A DNA stretch of 64,000 bases from positions 62,001 to 126,000 of the forward strand of contig JBGCGD010000003.1 of assembly GCA_045110515.1 (NCBI GenBank), in the 5' to 3' direction. Within the stretch, counting starts at the first letter, position 1, and every line of letters begins with the position of its first letter. Position numbers and translations under genes: made by a program. The stretch comes from Granulosicoccus sp045110515. GTDB taxonomy: Bacteria > Pseudomonadota > Gammaproteobacteria > Granulosicoccales > Granulosicoccaceae. Positions 43,379 through 52,132 of this stretch are shown piece by piece. Below the pieces are notes generated by a model that saw nothing but the letters and a program-made list of their open reading frames with translations, did no database searches and had not been told where the DNA came from.

Positions 43379-44281
43379 CTACTGCTTCCAAACAGGTGGA
43401 GAGCCGATCTTCTCAAGAAGAAAATCAATCATCACCCGGACCTTCGCTGTCAATACGTTGGATTTTGGATACACCAACCAAACGGCGGAACCATCATCCA
43501 CTTCATAATCGGGAAGTACTCGAACTAAGGTTCCCGCCTTAAGCTCTTGATGGATACTCCACATAGAGTTCATAGAAATACCAACACCTGCCAGTGTAGC
43601 TAGTCGTGTACTGGCGCCATCATCGCTCTGAACACGGATCATCGCTCCTGGGGGCGGAAACTGGCAATGTGGGCCTGCTAGCGTGGTTAGTTCACGCTTC
43701 AAATCCCCGAACACTACCAAACGGTGATTGACTAGATCTTCTGGCGCGTCAGGGGTACCGTACTGCGCAAGATAGGCAGGAGAGGCGCACAATACGCGTT
43801 TATCTTCGGCCAGTCTACGTCCCATCATTGCACTGTCTTCAATCGCAAAGTTGCGCAGTGCGAGATCATATCCCCCCTCTATTAGCTTCGCTTGCGTGTC
43901 AGAAAAACGTAGGTCGAGATTGACCTGTGGGTAACGGTCGAGAAATTCGGGCAATATCGGTGCGATATAGAGTTGTGCGAATGTGCTCGAACAAGCAAAA
44001 CGGAGCGTGCCTGAGACCTCTGGGTTGCCTTTGCCCAAAGCAAACATGCCTGCATCTTCCTGAGCAATGATTTCTTTTGCAAAAGGAAGAAATTCCTCAC
44101 CCTCCAATGACAAAGACACTTTACGCGTGGAGCGATGCAGAAGATCTGCACCCACTTCTTTTTCTAACTTTGCTAATCGGGCCCCTGCGACCGCAGGTGC
44201 AAGTCCTAGCTGTCGGCCTGCGGCACTGATATTGAGGAGATCAGCGGCAATAACAAACAAGCGAACAGCGTCGGTATCCAT
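43379..44281 (-). CDS. LysR family transcriptional regulator
   Basis: A 300-residue regulator with an N-terminal winged helix-turn-helix (FVIAADLLNISAAGRQLGLAPAVAGARLAKLEKEVG) and a periplasmic-binding-protein-like effector domain. It diverges from the 92-residue unknown gene and OsmC (153-nt region between), which are its likely targets. Its effector is unknown. Confidence 0.9.
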   Translation of the reverse strand: MDTDAVRLFVIAADLLNISAAGRQLGLAPAVAGARLAKLEKEVGADLLHRSTRKVSLSLEGEEFLPFAKEIIAQEDAGMFALGKGNPEVSGTLRFACSSTFAQLYIAPILPEFLDRYPQVNLDLRFSDTQAKLIEGGYDLALRNFAIEDSAMMGRRLAEDKRVLCASPAYLAQYGTPDAPEDLVNHRLVVFGDLKRELTTLAGPHCQFPPPGAMIRVQSDDGASTRLATLAGVGISMNSMWSIHQELKAGTLVRVLPDYEVDDGSAVWLVYPKSNVLTAKVRVMIDFLLEKIGSPPVWKQ

Positions 44282-44433
44282 ATTATATTTAATTTCTAAA
44301 TACAGAATACGACAATACCTATATTTATATCATTTAACAAACTAATAGATACTGTGCATCAGAAAGACCCATACCGGTTTTGGTAAGAGCCACAGATCGG
44401 TGCATTTTTTATACAAAGATAGGCGTTACCATT

Positions 44434-44712
44434 ATGTCAACACAATTACTGACCAAGGCACGCACAGTCACTCGCCCGACTCGTGAAGCCATGTTGCAAA
44501 GAGACCCATCTGTTTCTCGTTTTTGGAACGAAAACAAGAAGCTGTTTGAAGACGCATGGACAGATTGGGACAACGGTAAAGTCATATCCAACCAACGGGA
44601 CTGGATTGGTGAGCGCAATGATTTGCGCGACCGTGCAGAAATTCTGGACGCCTACTCTGTCGGAATTCAGTCTTTAACTGGCGTGTTAAAACTGCGCTGG
44701 CAGCCTCTTTAA
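44434..44712 (+). CDS. Conserved-looking small protein of unknown function
   Basis: A 92-residue soluble protein without membrane segments, rich in Arg, Asp and Trp (FWNENKKLFEDAWTDWDNGK, GERNDLRDRAEILDAY). Start is ATG 44434; the open frame extends 18 codons upstream but lacks protein-like composition there. I recognise no family. It precedes an OsmC-type peroxide-reducing protein by 51 nt and faces the LysR gene. Confidence 0.6.
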   Translation: MSTQLLTKARTVTRPTREAMLQRDPSVSRFWNENKKLFEDAWTDWDNGKVISNQRDWIGERNDLRDRAEILDAYSVGIQSLTGVLKLRWQPL

Positions 44713-44763
44713 GCAGTAGACTTAGTCGCTATTGATTCACCTCATAGGGGTAATGCTGGCGCC

Positions 44764-45252
44764 ATGTCAGACAGCAAACTGAAGGTTAACAAACACGAAT
44801 ACACCTCTACGGTAACCTGGACAGGGAATACCGGAGCAGGTACCAGTGCGTACCGCGCATATGAACGCACCTGGGATATCCAAACACCTGGTAAACCAGT
44901 TGTGCACTGTTCTAACGATCCGCTTTTGGGTGGTGATCCCTGCCTGCCAAATCCTGAAGACCTTTTGCTTAGCGCAGTCTCAGCATGCCACATGCTTTGG
45001 TATCTGCACCTAGCGAGTAATGCCGGGATTATTGTACAAGCCTATACTGACAGTCCGATTGGCACCGGCGAAGTCGCCAGTAGCGGAGCGGGGCGATTTA
45101 TCAGCGTTACGTTAAGACCCACTATTACTTTGTCTGAAAGTTCAGACGTTGGCATCGCCGATGCTCTTCACGCTGATATACACCAATACTGCTTTATCGC
45201 TCGCTCATTGAATTTTCCAGTGAAGTTCGACGCCACCTACAAGGTGGCTTAA
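44764..45252 (+). CDS. OsmC/Ohr family peroxidase
   Basis: A 162-residue protein with both redox cysteines: Cys75 (AVSACHMLW) and Cys143 (HQYCFIARS). The family reduces organic hydroperoxides through a disulfide cycle, often with lipoylated proteins. It is closer to the general OsmC branch than to Ohr. Possible operon with the preceding 92-residue gene. Confidence 0.9.
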   Translation: MSDSKLKVNKHEYTSTVTWTGNTGAGTSAYRAYERTWDIQTPGKPVVHCSNDPLLGGDPCLPNPEDLLLSAVSACHMLWYLHLASNAGIIVQAYTDSPIGTGEVASSGAGRFISVTLRPTITLSESSDVGIADALHADIHQYCFIARSLNFPVKFDATYKVA

Positions 45253-45289
45253 CGAGCCTGCACAGGATTTTTTTGAAAATGACCTGCTT

Positions 45290-46186
45290 TTAAGCGAAAA
45301 CAGATTCTGCTGTTTTAGCAATTTTAAGCACAGACGAATGACGGAGTTTTCGCTGTGGTGAAATAGCAATGTAGGTTTCCTGAACATCGTTTGCCGTACC
45401 TATTTTTATCGCGCGAGAGCTATTCCTGACATCATCAGCAATAACTTCGGGTGCCGGAAAAACACCCAAGCCTGCCTCACCGAACGTCTTCATCAACGCA
45501 CTATCGTCAAATTCAGCAGCCACGGTCGGCTGAATTTCTCGCTCATCAAACCAGTGATCAAGACTGCGTCGAAGTGCACTTGATGCATTAGGTAACAACA
45601 AAGGTAGTTCGCCTAAGGACTGAGGAAATTTTAGACTTTGTCGCTCAGCTAAGCTTTCGGGAGCGAAGAACGCTATATTGCTCGAGCCTAAGGTATGGTT
45701 ATACGCCCGCACATTAAGCTCTGTCGGTACTGGACGATCAGAGAGTATTAAGTCAATTTTGTGCACCGACAAATCAGCAAGCAATGCTTCCAATTTACCT
45801 TCGGAACAGCAAAGGCGAGCAGGATCTTCGTTTGTTAACGTACCCTCTAGTAAACGGCAAGCAACGGATTTGGGAAAGGAATCTACAATGCCCACTCTTA
45901 ATGCTCGCGGACTCTTCTGTGCCGTATTAGACAAGCGTTGAGTGAGAGCGATACCTACGGAAAATATTTCATCTGCGTAGCTTTGTACGACACGACCGGT
46001 ATCAGACAACGTTAAACCGCGCCCCACCCTGATAAACAGAGCATCTCCAACAGCTTCTTCAAGTAGTTTTACCTGGCCGCTCACAGTCTGAGGGGTCAAG
46101 TGTAAAACTTTAGCAGCCCGTGCCACACTGCCTTCCCTTGCCACCGTATAAAAGTAAAGTAGGTGGTTGTAGTTCAGATGACGCAT
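45290..46186 (-). CDS. LysR family regulator, NhaR-like
   Basis: A 298-residue activator beginning MRHLNYNHLLYFYTVAREGSVARAAKVLHLTPQTVSGQVKLLE, which is close to NhaR, the sodium-responsive activator of Na+/H+ antiporter genes. ATG 46186 is taken rather than the TTG at 46192. Located 40 nt from a calcium/sodium exchanger gene on the same strand, so it probably controls cation export. Confidence 0.86.
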   Translation of the reverse strand: MRHLNYNHLLYFYTVAREGSVARAAKVLHLTPQTVSGQVKLLEEAVGDALFIRVGRGLTLSDTGRVVQSYADEIFSVGIALTQRLSNTAQKSPRALRVGIVDSFPKSVACRLLEGTLTNEDPARLCCSEGKLEALLADLSVHKIDLILSDRPVPTELNVRAYNHTLGSSNIAFFAPESLAERQSLKFPQSLGELPLLLPNASSALRRSLDHWFDEREIQPTVAAEFDDSALMKTFGEAGLGVFPAPEVIADDVRNSSRAIKIGTANDVQETYIAISPQRKLRHSSVLKIAKTAESVFA

Positions 46187-46226
46187 CAACAATTACCTAT
46201 ATACCGATTGCCGGCGAGTTCATTTA

Positions 46227-47168
46227 TCAACGTATGAGCAATACTGTGTAAACCACAAAGGAGCTCAGCAAGGCACCTCCGGCTAATCGGGAAATGTATC
46301 CCGGGAACCAGGCCAGCAATGCCAACACAAGCGATAACAGAACCATCGTCATGAGCGGCAGGTGGCCTACTCCCCCGCTGTCTATTGGCGCGATCATTCC
46401 ACTGGTTCCCAATACCAACCCAATATTAAGTAAGTTAGAGCCGACAACATTGCCTACAGCCATAGCACTGTCACGCCGTAAAACCGCCAGAACAGTTGCT
46501 GTAATTTCTGGCAGGCCAGTACCTATGGAAGTCACGGTTAGCGCGATGACAGCATCCGGGACACCGAATATCTGAGCCAAGCCCACCCCTCCCCAAATTA
46601 GCCCTTCTGCGCCAATGATCAGCAGGAGAATTCCACCTAAAACTAGCAATGAACTGCGGCCATAGCTCAGCGACTTCGCCTCGCTGACGCTGGTTCCCAA
46701 AGCTTCTTCCATATCTGCTGGAGGGCCATCGACTCGCATCGCCCATAACACACTGGCGAAGGCGAACAAAAAAAGAATCAAACCTTCGCTGCGGCCCAGA
46801 TGACCGTCTATCAGAAAGAAGTAGCCCAACAGTGTGAGCGCAATCATCAGAGGTAGCTGGTGAACCTTGATAGCCCGTTCGATACTGAGCGGTACAATCA
46901 AGGCACCCAGGCCCAAAACTATTGCTAGGTTGACGACGTTTGATCCAACTACGTTACCGGCAGCCATGTCTCCATAGCCTTGTATAGCCGCACCTGCGCT
47001 CACAAATAGCTCTGGAGCGCTGGTTCCCAGTGACACTAAAACAAAGCCAATGATGGCAGCAGACCACCCTAGCTTTGTGCCTATGGTGGTTGCTCCTTTC
47101 AGCAGCAGATCACCACCGTAGTAGAGACCTACACAGCCTCCAGCAATCGCCAAAATATAAAGCAGCAT
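46227..47168 (-). CDS. Calcium/sodium antiporter (CaCA family)
   Basis: A 313-residue membrane transporter with two inverted halves, each with the alpha-repeat: LVSLGTSAPELFVSAGAAIQGYGDMAAGNVVGSN (near residue 45-80) and TSIGTGLPEITATVLAVLRRDSAMAVGNVVGSN (near 210-245). YrbG-type exchanger moving Ca2+ out against Na+ or H+. Upstream of the NhaR-like gene. Confidence 0.94.
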   Translation of the reverse strand: MLLYILAIAGGCVGLYYGGDLLLKGATTIGTKLGWSAAIIGFVLVSLGTSAPELFVSAGAAIQGYGDMAAGNVVGSNVVNLAIVLGLGALIVPLSIERAIKVHQLPLMIALTLLGYFFLIDGHLGRSEGLILFLFAFASVLWAMRVDGPPADMEEALGTSVSEAKSLSYGRSSLLVLGGILLLIIGAEGLIWGGVGLAQIFGVPDAVIALTVTSIGTGLPEITATVLAVLRRDSAMAVGNVVGSNLLNIGLVLGTSGMIAPIDSGGVGHLPLMTMVLLSLVLALLAWFPGYISRLAGGALLSSFVVYTVLLIR

Positions 47169-47364
47169 GAGTTTGTTAAGATTCCCGTGATAATTCTCTT
47201 GTCGAGCTGCCTGTAGGCCTCGATACTGAAGGCCAGCTAGCGTGTGCGCAGCGCATCTCTAGGCCTTGGTGTAGTGTCGGCCAGAATTATAATCCGGAAT
47301 AGTCGTGCTTTTCTGTCAAACGATTCGTTATTTACGATGAATGAATAAGAATTTCAGACTCAGG

Positions 47365-48297
47365 CTACGCGAAAGCTCGCTGAATCACTGGAATATAGTG
47401 ATCAACCAGCATGATGCCAAACAGCCACATCAGGTAATTGATAGAAAAAACAAAGGTTTTCATGGGCTGCTTAACCGCTGAATCATCAAACAACTTCCAG
47501 GCATGATAGAGAAACATCGCGCCCAAAATCACCGCACCCACGAGATACAACGGACCACTCATCCTTATTAGATACGGCAGTAGGGTAACGATGACCAATA
47601 ACACCGTGTACAGAAAAATCTGCACCCGCGTGAAAGGAATTCCATGCGTGACCGGCAACATCGGGATATCCACCTTTGCATAGTCATCGCGCCGATGTAT
47701 GGCCAGCGCCCAAAAATGCGGCGGTGTCCAAATAAACACAATCAGAAACAACAATAAAGCACCAGCAGTCACTTCATTCGTGACAGCCGCCCACCCCAGC
47801 ACCGGGGGCATAGCACCTGCAGCTCCACCGATGACGATGTTTTGCGGCGTGGCTCGTTTTAAATAGACGGTATAAACAACGGCGTAACCGATTAATGAGA
47901 AGAAGGTTAATACCGCTGTGAGTGGATTTACCAGAACCACCAACATCACCATGGCGATAACGCCTAACAACAGCGCAAATACCAGGCATTGCCGGGTGGA
48001 TAGAGCGCCTTGGGGAATCGGCCGGTTCTCCGTGCGTTTCATGATTGCATCGGTACGTTGGTCGATAACATGATTGATTGCAGCAGCTGAGCTGGAGGCG
48101 AGGCCGATCCCGAGCAAACCAAAAAACGTCTCCTGCAGCGGCAGCCAAAGTGGCACGGCCAACGCCATACCCACCAACGCCGTAAACACCAGCAGCAAAA
48201 CCACCTTTGGCTTGGTTATCTCCAGATAATCACGCCAATGCAGCAAGCTGTGAGACAGCAGACCTTCAGCAGACTTGGTTTGTGTTGTGGTTTTCAT
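47365..48297 (-). CDS. cyoE: Heme O synthase (protoheme IX farnesyltransferase)
   Basis: Adds a farnesyl chain to heme B giving heme O for the terminal oxidase. The 310-residue membrane protein has the IDQRTDAIMKRTENRPIPQG and HRRDDYAKVDIPML aspartate-rich sites of the UbiA-type prenyltransferases. Seven or more helices. Last gene of the cox assembly group. Confidence 0.95.
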   Translation of the reverse strand: MKTTTQTKSAEGLLSHSLLHWRDYLEITKPKVVLLLVFTALVGMALAVPLWLPLQETFFGLLGIGLASSSAAAINHVIDQRTDAIMKRTENRPIPQGALSTRQCLVFALLLGVIAMVMLVVLVNPLTAVLTFFSLIGYAVVYTVYLKRATPQNIVIGGAAGAMPPVLGWAAVTNEVTAGALLLFLIVFIWTPPHFWALAIHRRDDYAKVDIPMLPVTHGIPFTRVQIFLYTVLLVIVTLLPYLIRMSGPLYLVGAVILGAMFLYHAWKLFDDSAVKQPMKTFVFSINYLMWLFGIMLVDHYIPVIQRAFA

Positions 48298-48350
48298 TCA
48301 GTTCCGGCACGACGTAAATTCCAGACACACTGGGCTCTTGGTGCAGAAAT

Positions 48351-49010
48351 TTACCCGATGCGAGACACTTTTAATAGATGTTTTATATCTTTAAGCATCG
48401 AATTGGGTTTTAAATCCGGCGGAAAGCGCAGCATGATGTTGCCAAACGGGTCTATCAGGTAAATTGCATTATCAATTTTCTCCATACCCTCCTGCGCAGC
48501 AATAATCTGATCGCGCAGAGCAGCTTGCTCAGATTCATCACCGATAGCGACAATCAATCCAGGGTGCTCTGCCAACAACTCTGTGGACAACTGAGATTCT
48601 GTTTCCACAAGAACGGCTCTTTGAACACGATCCATTCGATGATTTAACGCTAATCGAACTTGACGCATGTGATAGAGATTAAGTTCACAGGCCTCGTTGC
48701 ACTCACCCACAGGCATGTACAGCATTGTCCAGCTGCCACGAGCAACGTCCAAATTGAATGCCGTTTCACCTTCGCCAAATGAAAACTCGGTCAAAGGTAC
48801 AGCCGGCTGAATCAATTGCCCCCTCGACGTGTCTCCGATTTGGCCACCACTACTGCGCACCAGATGCAGATAAATACTCGCTAATAACAAGGGGATCGCA
48901 AATATCGCGATTATCAGGATCAGCTTAATGCGCGAACGACGTCGAACTTCCGGGTCGATCTCAGGAAAATCTGTCTCAGACTTCATATTAGACTGGCTCG
49001 ATTTACTCAT
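48351..49010 (-). CDS. SCO-like thioredoxin-fold cytochrome oxidase assembly protein
   Basis: A 219-residue protein anchored by one helix (about 29-49) with a periplasmic thioredoxin-like domain. Cys104 and Cys108 (GECNEACEL) make a CxxxC site as in copper-chaperone SCO proteins, and the C-terminal IYLIDPFGNIMLRFPPDL stretch resembles SCO. A proline usually follows the second cysteine in SCO and is missing here. It lies between cyoE and SURF1, so it likely helps metallate the oxidase. Confidence 0.75.
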   Translation of the reverse strand: MSKSSQSNMKSETDFPEIDPEVRRRSRIKLILIIAIFAIPLLLASIYLHLVRSSGGQIGDTSRGQLIQPAVPLTEFSFGEGETAFNLDVARGSWTMLYMPVGECNEACELNLYHMRQVRLALNHRMDRVQRAVLVETESQLSTELLAEHPGLIVAIGDESEQAALRDQIIAAQEGMEKIDNAIYLIDPFGNIMLRFPPDLKPNSMLKDIKHLLKVSRIG

Positions 49011-49042
49011 CGTTTCAAAAACTCAAGTTAACTAATTAGTCG

Positions 49043-49834
49043 TTATGCACTGGCATCAGCCGAAGGACTGCTCAGTTTGTGGGTATTAACGACGATAAAA
49101 ATGATGCTCAAGGCTAAGGCCATTGCAAACCATTGAAACGCGTAGCTGTAGTGTTTGGCTGGGCCTGATGCTGCAGGCTCCCAGTTGGCTTCCAGCCACT
49201 CGGGCCTCACCTGATAGACCGTGATACCCGCACCTGTTTCATTCACTGATTGTACTTGTACGACAACTGGCAGAACTGGTCCACCCAAAATATCCGACAG
49301 GGACTCATAATCGAAGAACTGCAATATACGCGGCCAGCCATCGCTTGTCTCAACGGCATCGCCACTGGAAAAGCCTTTTGAAGGACGAGACAATAAGCCT
49401 TCAATAAACAATCGCGGTTCTAGCGCGCTGGTGGGAAGTAGAACATTCGGTAGCTGGCTTCGCGATGCCCCTGGCGCGACCCAGCCTCGATTGATTAACA
49501 CCCATTCGCCTGAATCCATCTTCACTGGCGATATGACTTCAAATCCAGCTATGCCATTTTTCGTTCTGTTGTCCCATAAAAACTGTCGCTCAGGATCGTA
49601 GCTTCCTTCAACCAGAACCCGTTTGTAAACTGCAGCGGCGTTGATCAGATCCGAAACGCCATTGATAGGTGATGCTGAAGCTAGTTGAGCTTGTGAGGCG
49701 GCCTTCTGGAGCGAGACTTTTAAAGCGGCTCGATTCATCTGCCATTGACCCAACCACAACATGCATGACAGCACTGCCGCATACAACGCTATCGCCCAAA
49801 GCTTAGGCGAAAACTGCCTGCTACCGATGCGCAT
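49043..49834 (-). CDS. SURF1 family cytochrome oxidase assembly protein
   Basis: A 263-residue protein with helices at both ends (about 13-30 and 231-252) and a soluble domain with QFLWDNRTKNGIAGFEVISP and VLINRGWVAPG, the SURF1 signature. SURF1 is implicated in heme A insertion into subunit I. It starts 18 nt from the divergent DUF2909 gene. Confidence 0.95.
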   Translation of the reverse strand: MRIGSRQFSPKLWAIALYAAVLSCMLWLGQWQMNRAALKVSLQKAASQAQLASASPINGVSDLINAAAVYKRVLVEGSYDPERQFLWDNRTKNGIAGFEVISPVKMDSGEWVLINRGWVAPGASRSQLPNVLLPTSALEPRLFIEGLLSRPSKGFSSGDAVETSDGWPRILQFFDYESLSDILGGPVLPVVVQVQSVNETGAGITVYQVRPEWLEANWEPAASGPAKHYSYAFQWFAMALALSIIFIVVNTHKLSSPSADASA

Positions 49835-49851
49835 AGTGGTAACCTAGCGTA

Positions 49852-50163
49852 ATGCTATTAGTCAAAATCATCGTTTTAGTGCTGTTGGTGTTCGTCATTA
49901 TCAGCCTTTTCTCGGGACTCTACTTCCTTGTAAAAGATAAGGGGCAATCGAATAGAACCGTTAATGCCTTAACCATGCGAATCGGCTTGTCTGTGGTCGC
50001 TATTATCGTGGTTTTGATAGCAGGCGTTACAGGCATTCTGGAAATTAACCCAAGCCCACTCGATGAAAACGCGACGGTCACCAGACCCTCGTCCGAAGGA
50101 GCTTCCTCTGATGAGGTTTCAAAGCCCGGAAGCGGAAGACGTCCAATCCAGTCAGGCAACTAG
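49852..50163 (+). CDS. DUF2909-like twin transmembrane protein
   Basis: A 103-residue protein with helices at about 4-26 and 42-64, a short loop with KDKGQSNRTVNALTMRIGLS, and a polar Ser/Pro-rich tail. DUF2909 proteins occur in cox operons of Pseudomonas relatives. Here it is on the opposite strand to its cox neighbours. The tail is longer than usual. Confidence 0.8.
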   Translation: MLLVKIIVLVLLVFVIISLFSGLYFLVKDKGQSNRTVNALTMRIGLSVVAIIVVLIAGVTGILEINPSPLDENATVTRPSSEGASSDEVSKPGSGRRPIQSGN

Positions 50164-50380
50164 TCAATATTTTTTCTTACGAAAAAAACTTTGATTACGA
50201 TCGCAGCTCTCAGGGTTGTCTAAGCCACACGTGTGTGGCGCAGCATCCTAAGGCTCTAAAAGGGCTCGGGTGCCACAATCCTTAACCGTTGTCATTTCTT
50301 GCTTTAGATTGCTATACCCCATTCCCGAGGTATGCCTTGAGCTTGCCTTAGTAACCGAAAACGGACCTACAAAAAACGAC

Positions 50381-50404
50381 AAAGGGCGAATAAATCGCCC
50401 TTTT
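50381..50404 (-). terminator. Terminator of the cox operon (bidirectional hairpin)
   Basis: AAAGGGCGA (50381-50389) and TCGCCCTTT (50395-50403) form a 9-bp stem with a 5-nt loop. It lies 32 nt beyond the subunit III stop, and T-rich tracts follow on both strands. The rest of 50164-50435 shows nothing else recognisable. Confidence 0.8.
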
Positions 50405-50435
50405 GCCTAAAATACCGATATTAGTTTTAACGTCG

Positions 50436-51305
50436 TTAGAACAGGTAGACGAAGATAAATAACCCTAACCAAACCACATCAACAAAGTGCCAGTACCAGG
50501 CAGCCGCCTCAAACGCAAAGTGGTTTTCCGCTGAGAAATGATTGCGCATTGCGCGAATCATAACGACGAACAGCATAATTGCTCCCATGGTTACGTGGAA
50601 GCCGTGAAATCCAGTGAGCATAAAGAAGGTGGAGCCATATATACCACTCGTCATCTTCAGATTCAAAGCTGTGTAAGCGTGGATGTACTCTTCAATCTGC
50701 AAGCCGATGAAGATAGCTCCCAAGGTAACTGTAGCAAGTAACCACCAAATAAAAGGCTTTCGATGCCCTGCGCGAATCGCGTGGTGAGCGAGCGTACAAG
50801 TAACACCTGATGTCAATAAGAGCAGTGTATTGATAAGCGGCAGACCAAACCAACCCATGGGTTGGAAGTTTCCACCCACCTCACCAGGACCATTACTGGG
50901 CCAAACGTAGTCGTGACCCGTATGAAGTACAGCATTGGTCATTTCGGCACCGCCGCCGCCAAGACCGCCTAACCATGGACCAGAGAAAGACCGTGCGTAG
51001 AACAGAGCTCCAAAGAAGGCTGCGAAGAACATGACTTCAGAGAAGATGAACCACATCATGCAAATGCGAAACGAACTATCGACCTGGGGGTTGTACGCCC
51101 CAGACTCACTCTCTTTTGCAACTAGACCAAACCAACCAAACATCATGAATACGATGATCGCGGCGCCGATGAAAAACAGCTCTTTTCCGAAAGCCGCTTC
51201 GTTCAGCCAAAGTCCAAATCCGTAAAAGAAAATGCACAAGCCTATCGAGCCGACAATGGGCCAGCGTGCATCGTGCGGGATGAAATAGCCAGTGGCAGTA
51301 CTCAT
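50436..51305 (-). CDS. coxC: Cytochrome c oxidase subunit III
   Basis: A 289-residue seven-helix subunit of the aa3-type oxidase. It has SFRICMMWFIFSEVMFFAAFFGALFYARSF, THHAIRAGHRK-like and GFHGFHVTMGAIMLF and ends AAAWYWHFVDVVWLGLFIFVYL, all typical. Stabilises subunit I and the proton pump. Preceded 74 nt by ctaG. Confidence 0.97.
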   Translation of the reverse strand: MSTATGYFIPHDARWPIVGSIGLCIFFYGFGLWLNEAAFGKELFFIGAAIIVFMMFGWFGLVAKESESGAYNPQVDSSFRICMMWFIFSEVMFFAAFFGALFYARSFSGPWLGGLGGGGAEMTNAVLHTGHDYVWPSNGPGEVGGNFQPMGWFGLPLINTLLLLTSGVTCTLAHHAIRAGHRKPFIWWLLATVTLGAIFIGLQIEEYIHAYTALNLKMTSGIYGSTFFMLTGFHGFHVTMGAIMLFVVMIRAMRNHFSAENHFAFEAAAWYWHFVDVVWLGLFIFVYLF

Positions 51306-51379
51306 GTCTGATCCTATTTGAGCGCTGCAGCGCCCTGTTCGTCAAAAAAATAGTTACAAATAACCGATATCACGTCGTC

Positions 51380-51940
51380 TTAACTTTGATTCGGTGAGCG
51401 GAAAAAAGTGTAGGACAAAGTGACCCTGTCTACATTAATCGGCAAATCCGGGTCAATAATAAACGTCAACGGCATATCCTTCGACCCCTTAGGCTCAAAG
51501 GCTTGTCGAGTGAAGCAAAAACACTCGGTTTTATTGAAATATTTCGCAGCTGCAAAAGGCGTAACACTTGGCGTTGCTTGCGCAACTACTGCATTGTCGC
51601 TCAGGTTTTCTGCGTAATAACTGGCGTGATACATCTTGCCAGGGGTGACCGTCATGGTTTTTTCCATCGGCTTAAAAATCCATGAGCCACCTTGATTAAT
51701 ACTTGCCACGAATTCCACAATGACCTTCCGGTCCTCTGCAACAATCTCAGTTTGCGTCGCTTCCGCTTCTGCGATACTGAGCCGACCTGTTTTACCGTTG
51801 AGTCCTGTGATATCACAAATGATGTCATAAAGCGGCACCATCAAGTATCCAAAACCGAACATGGCAAACGCAAGACATACCATCTTGCCCGCCACCCTGG
51901 CATGTGATCTACGAGGTGGATCGTGTGGTAATTCGGTCAC
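51380..51940 (-). CDS. ctaG: Cytochrome c oxidase assembly protein Cox11/CtaG
   Basis: Delivers copper to CuB of subunit I. The 186-residue protein has an N-terminal helix (about 22-42), IKPMEKTMTVTPGKMYHASYYAENL and FNKTECFCFTRQAF with the copper-binding CFCF motif. Its ATG overlaps the stop of the small upstream protein by 4 nt. Confidence 0.96.
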   Translation of the reverse strand: MTELPHDPPRRSHARVAGKMVCLAFAMFGFGYLMVPLYDIICDITGLNGKTGRLSIAEAEATQTEIVAEDRKVIVEFVASINQGGSWIFKPMEKTMTVTPGKMYHASYYAENLSDNAVVAQATPSVTPFAAAKYFNKTECFCFTRQAFEPKGSKDMPLTFIIDPDLPINVDRVTLSYTFFRSPNQS

Positions 51941-52098
51941 GCTACCTGCCCCCTTCCATAAAGAATGTAAATGATGCTACCCACATAAAGACACAGCGCT
52001 ATAACCGCCAGACTCAGCGGAAGCCTATAACGTTTGAAGAATCCGGGAGATTTCGCTCCCGGCTCCTTCGCAGCATTGTCTGACTGATCGTTACTCAT
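51937..52098 (-). CDS. Small single-helix membrane protein in the cox operon
   Basis: A 53-residue protein: polar head (MSNDQSDNAAKEPGAKSPGF), then a hydrophobic helix (about 26-47) with YVGSIIYILYGRGQVA at the end. It lies between coxA and ctaG, a position where a small oxidase assembly or membrane protein is found in related bacteria. ATG 52098 is the only sensible start within a longer open frame. Confidence 0.75.
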   Translation of the reverse strand: MSNDQSDNAAKEPGAKSPGFFKRYRLPLSLAVIALCLYVGSIIYILYGRGQVA

Positions 52099-52132
52099 AG
52101 CTGTGTATTTGACCGAGCCTTCTAGGACCCTG

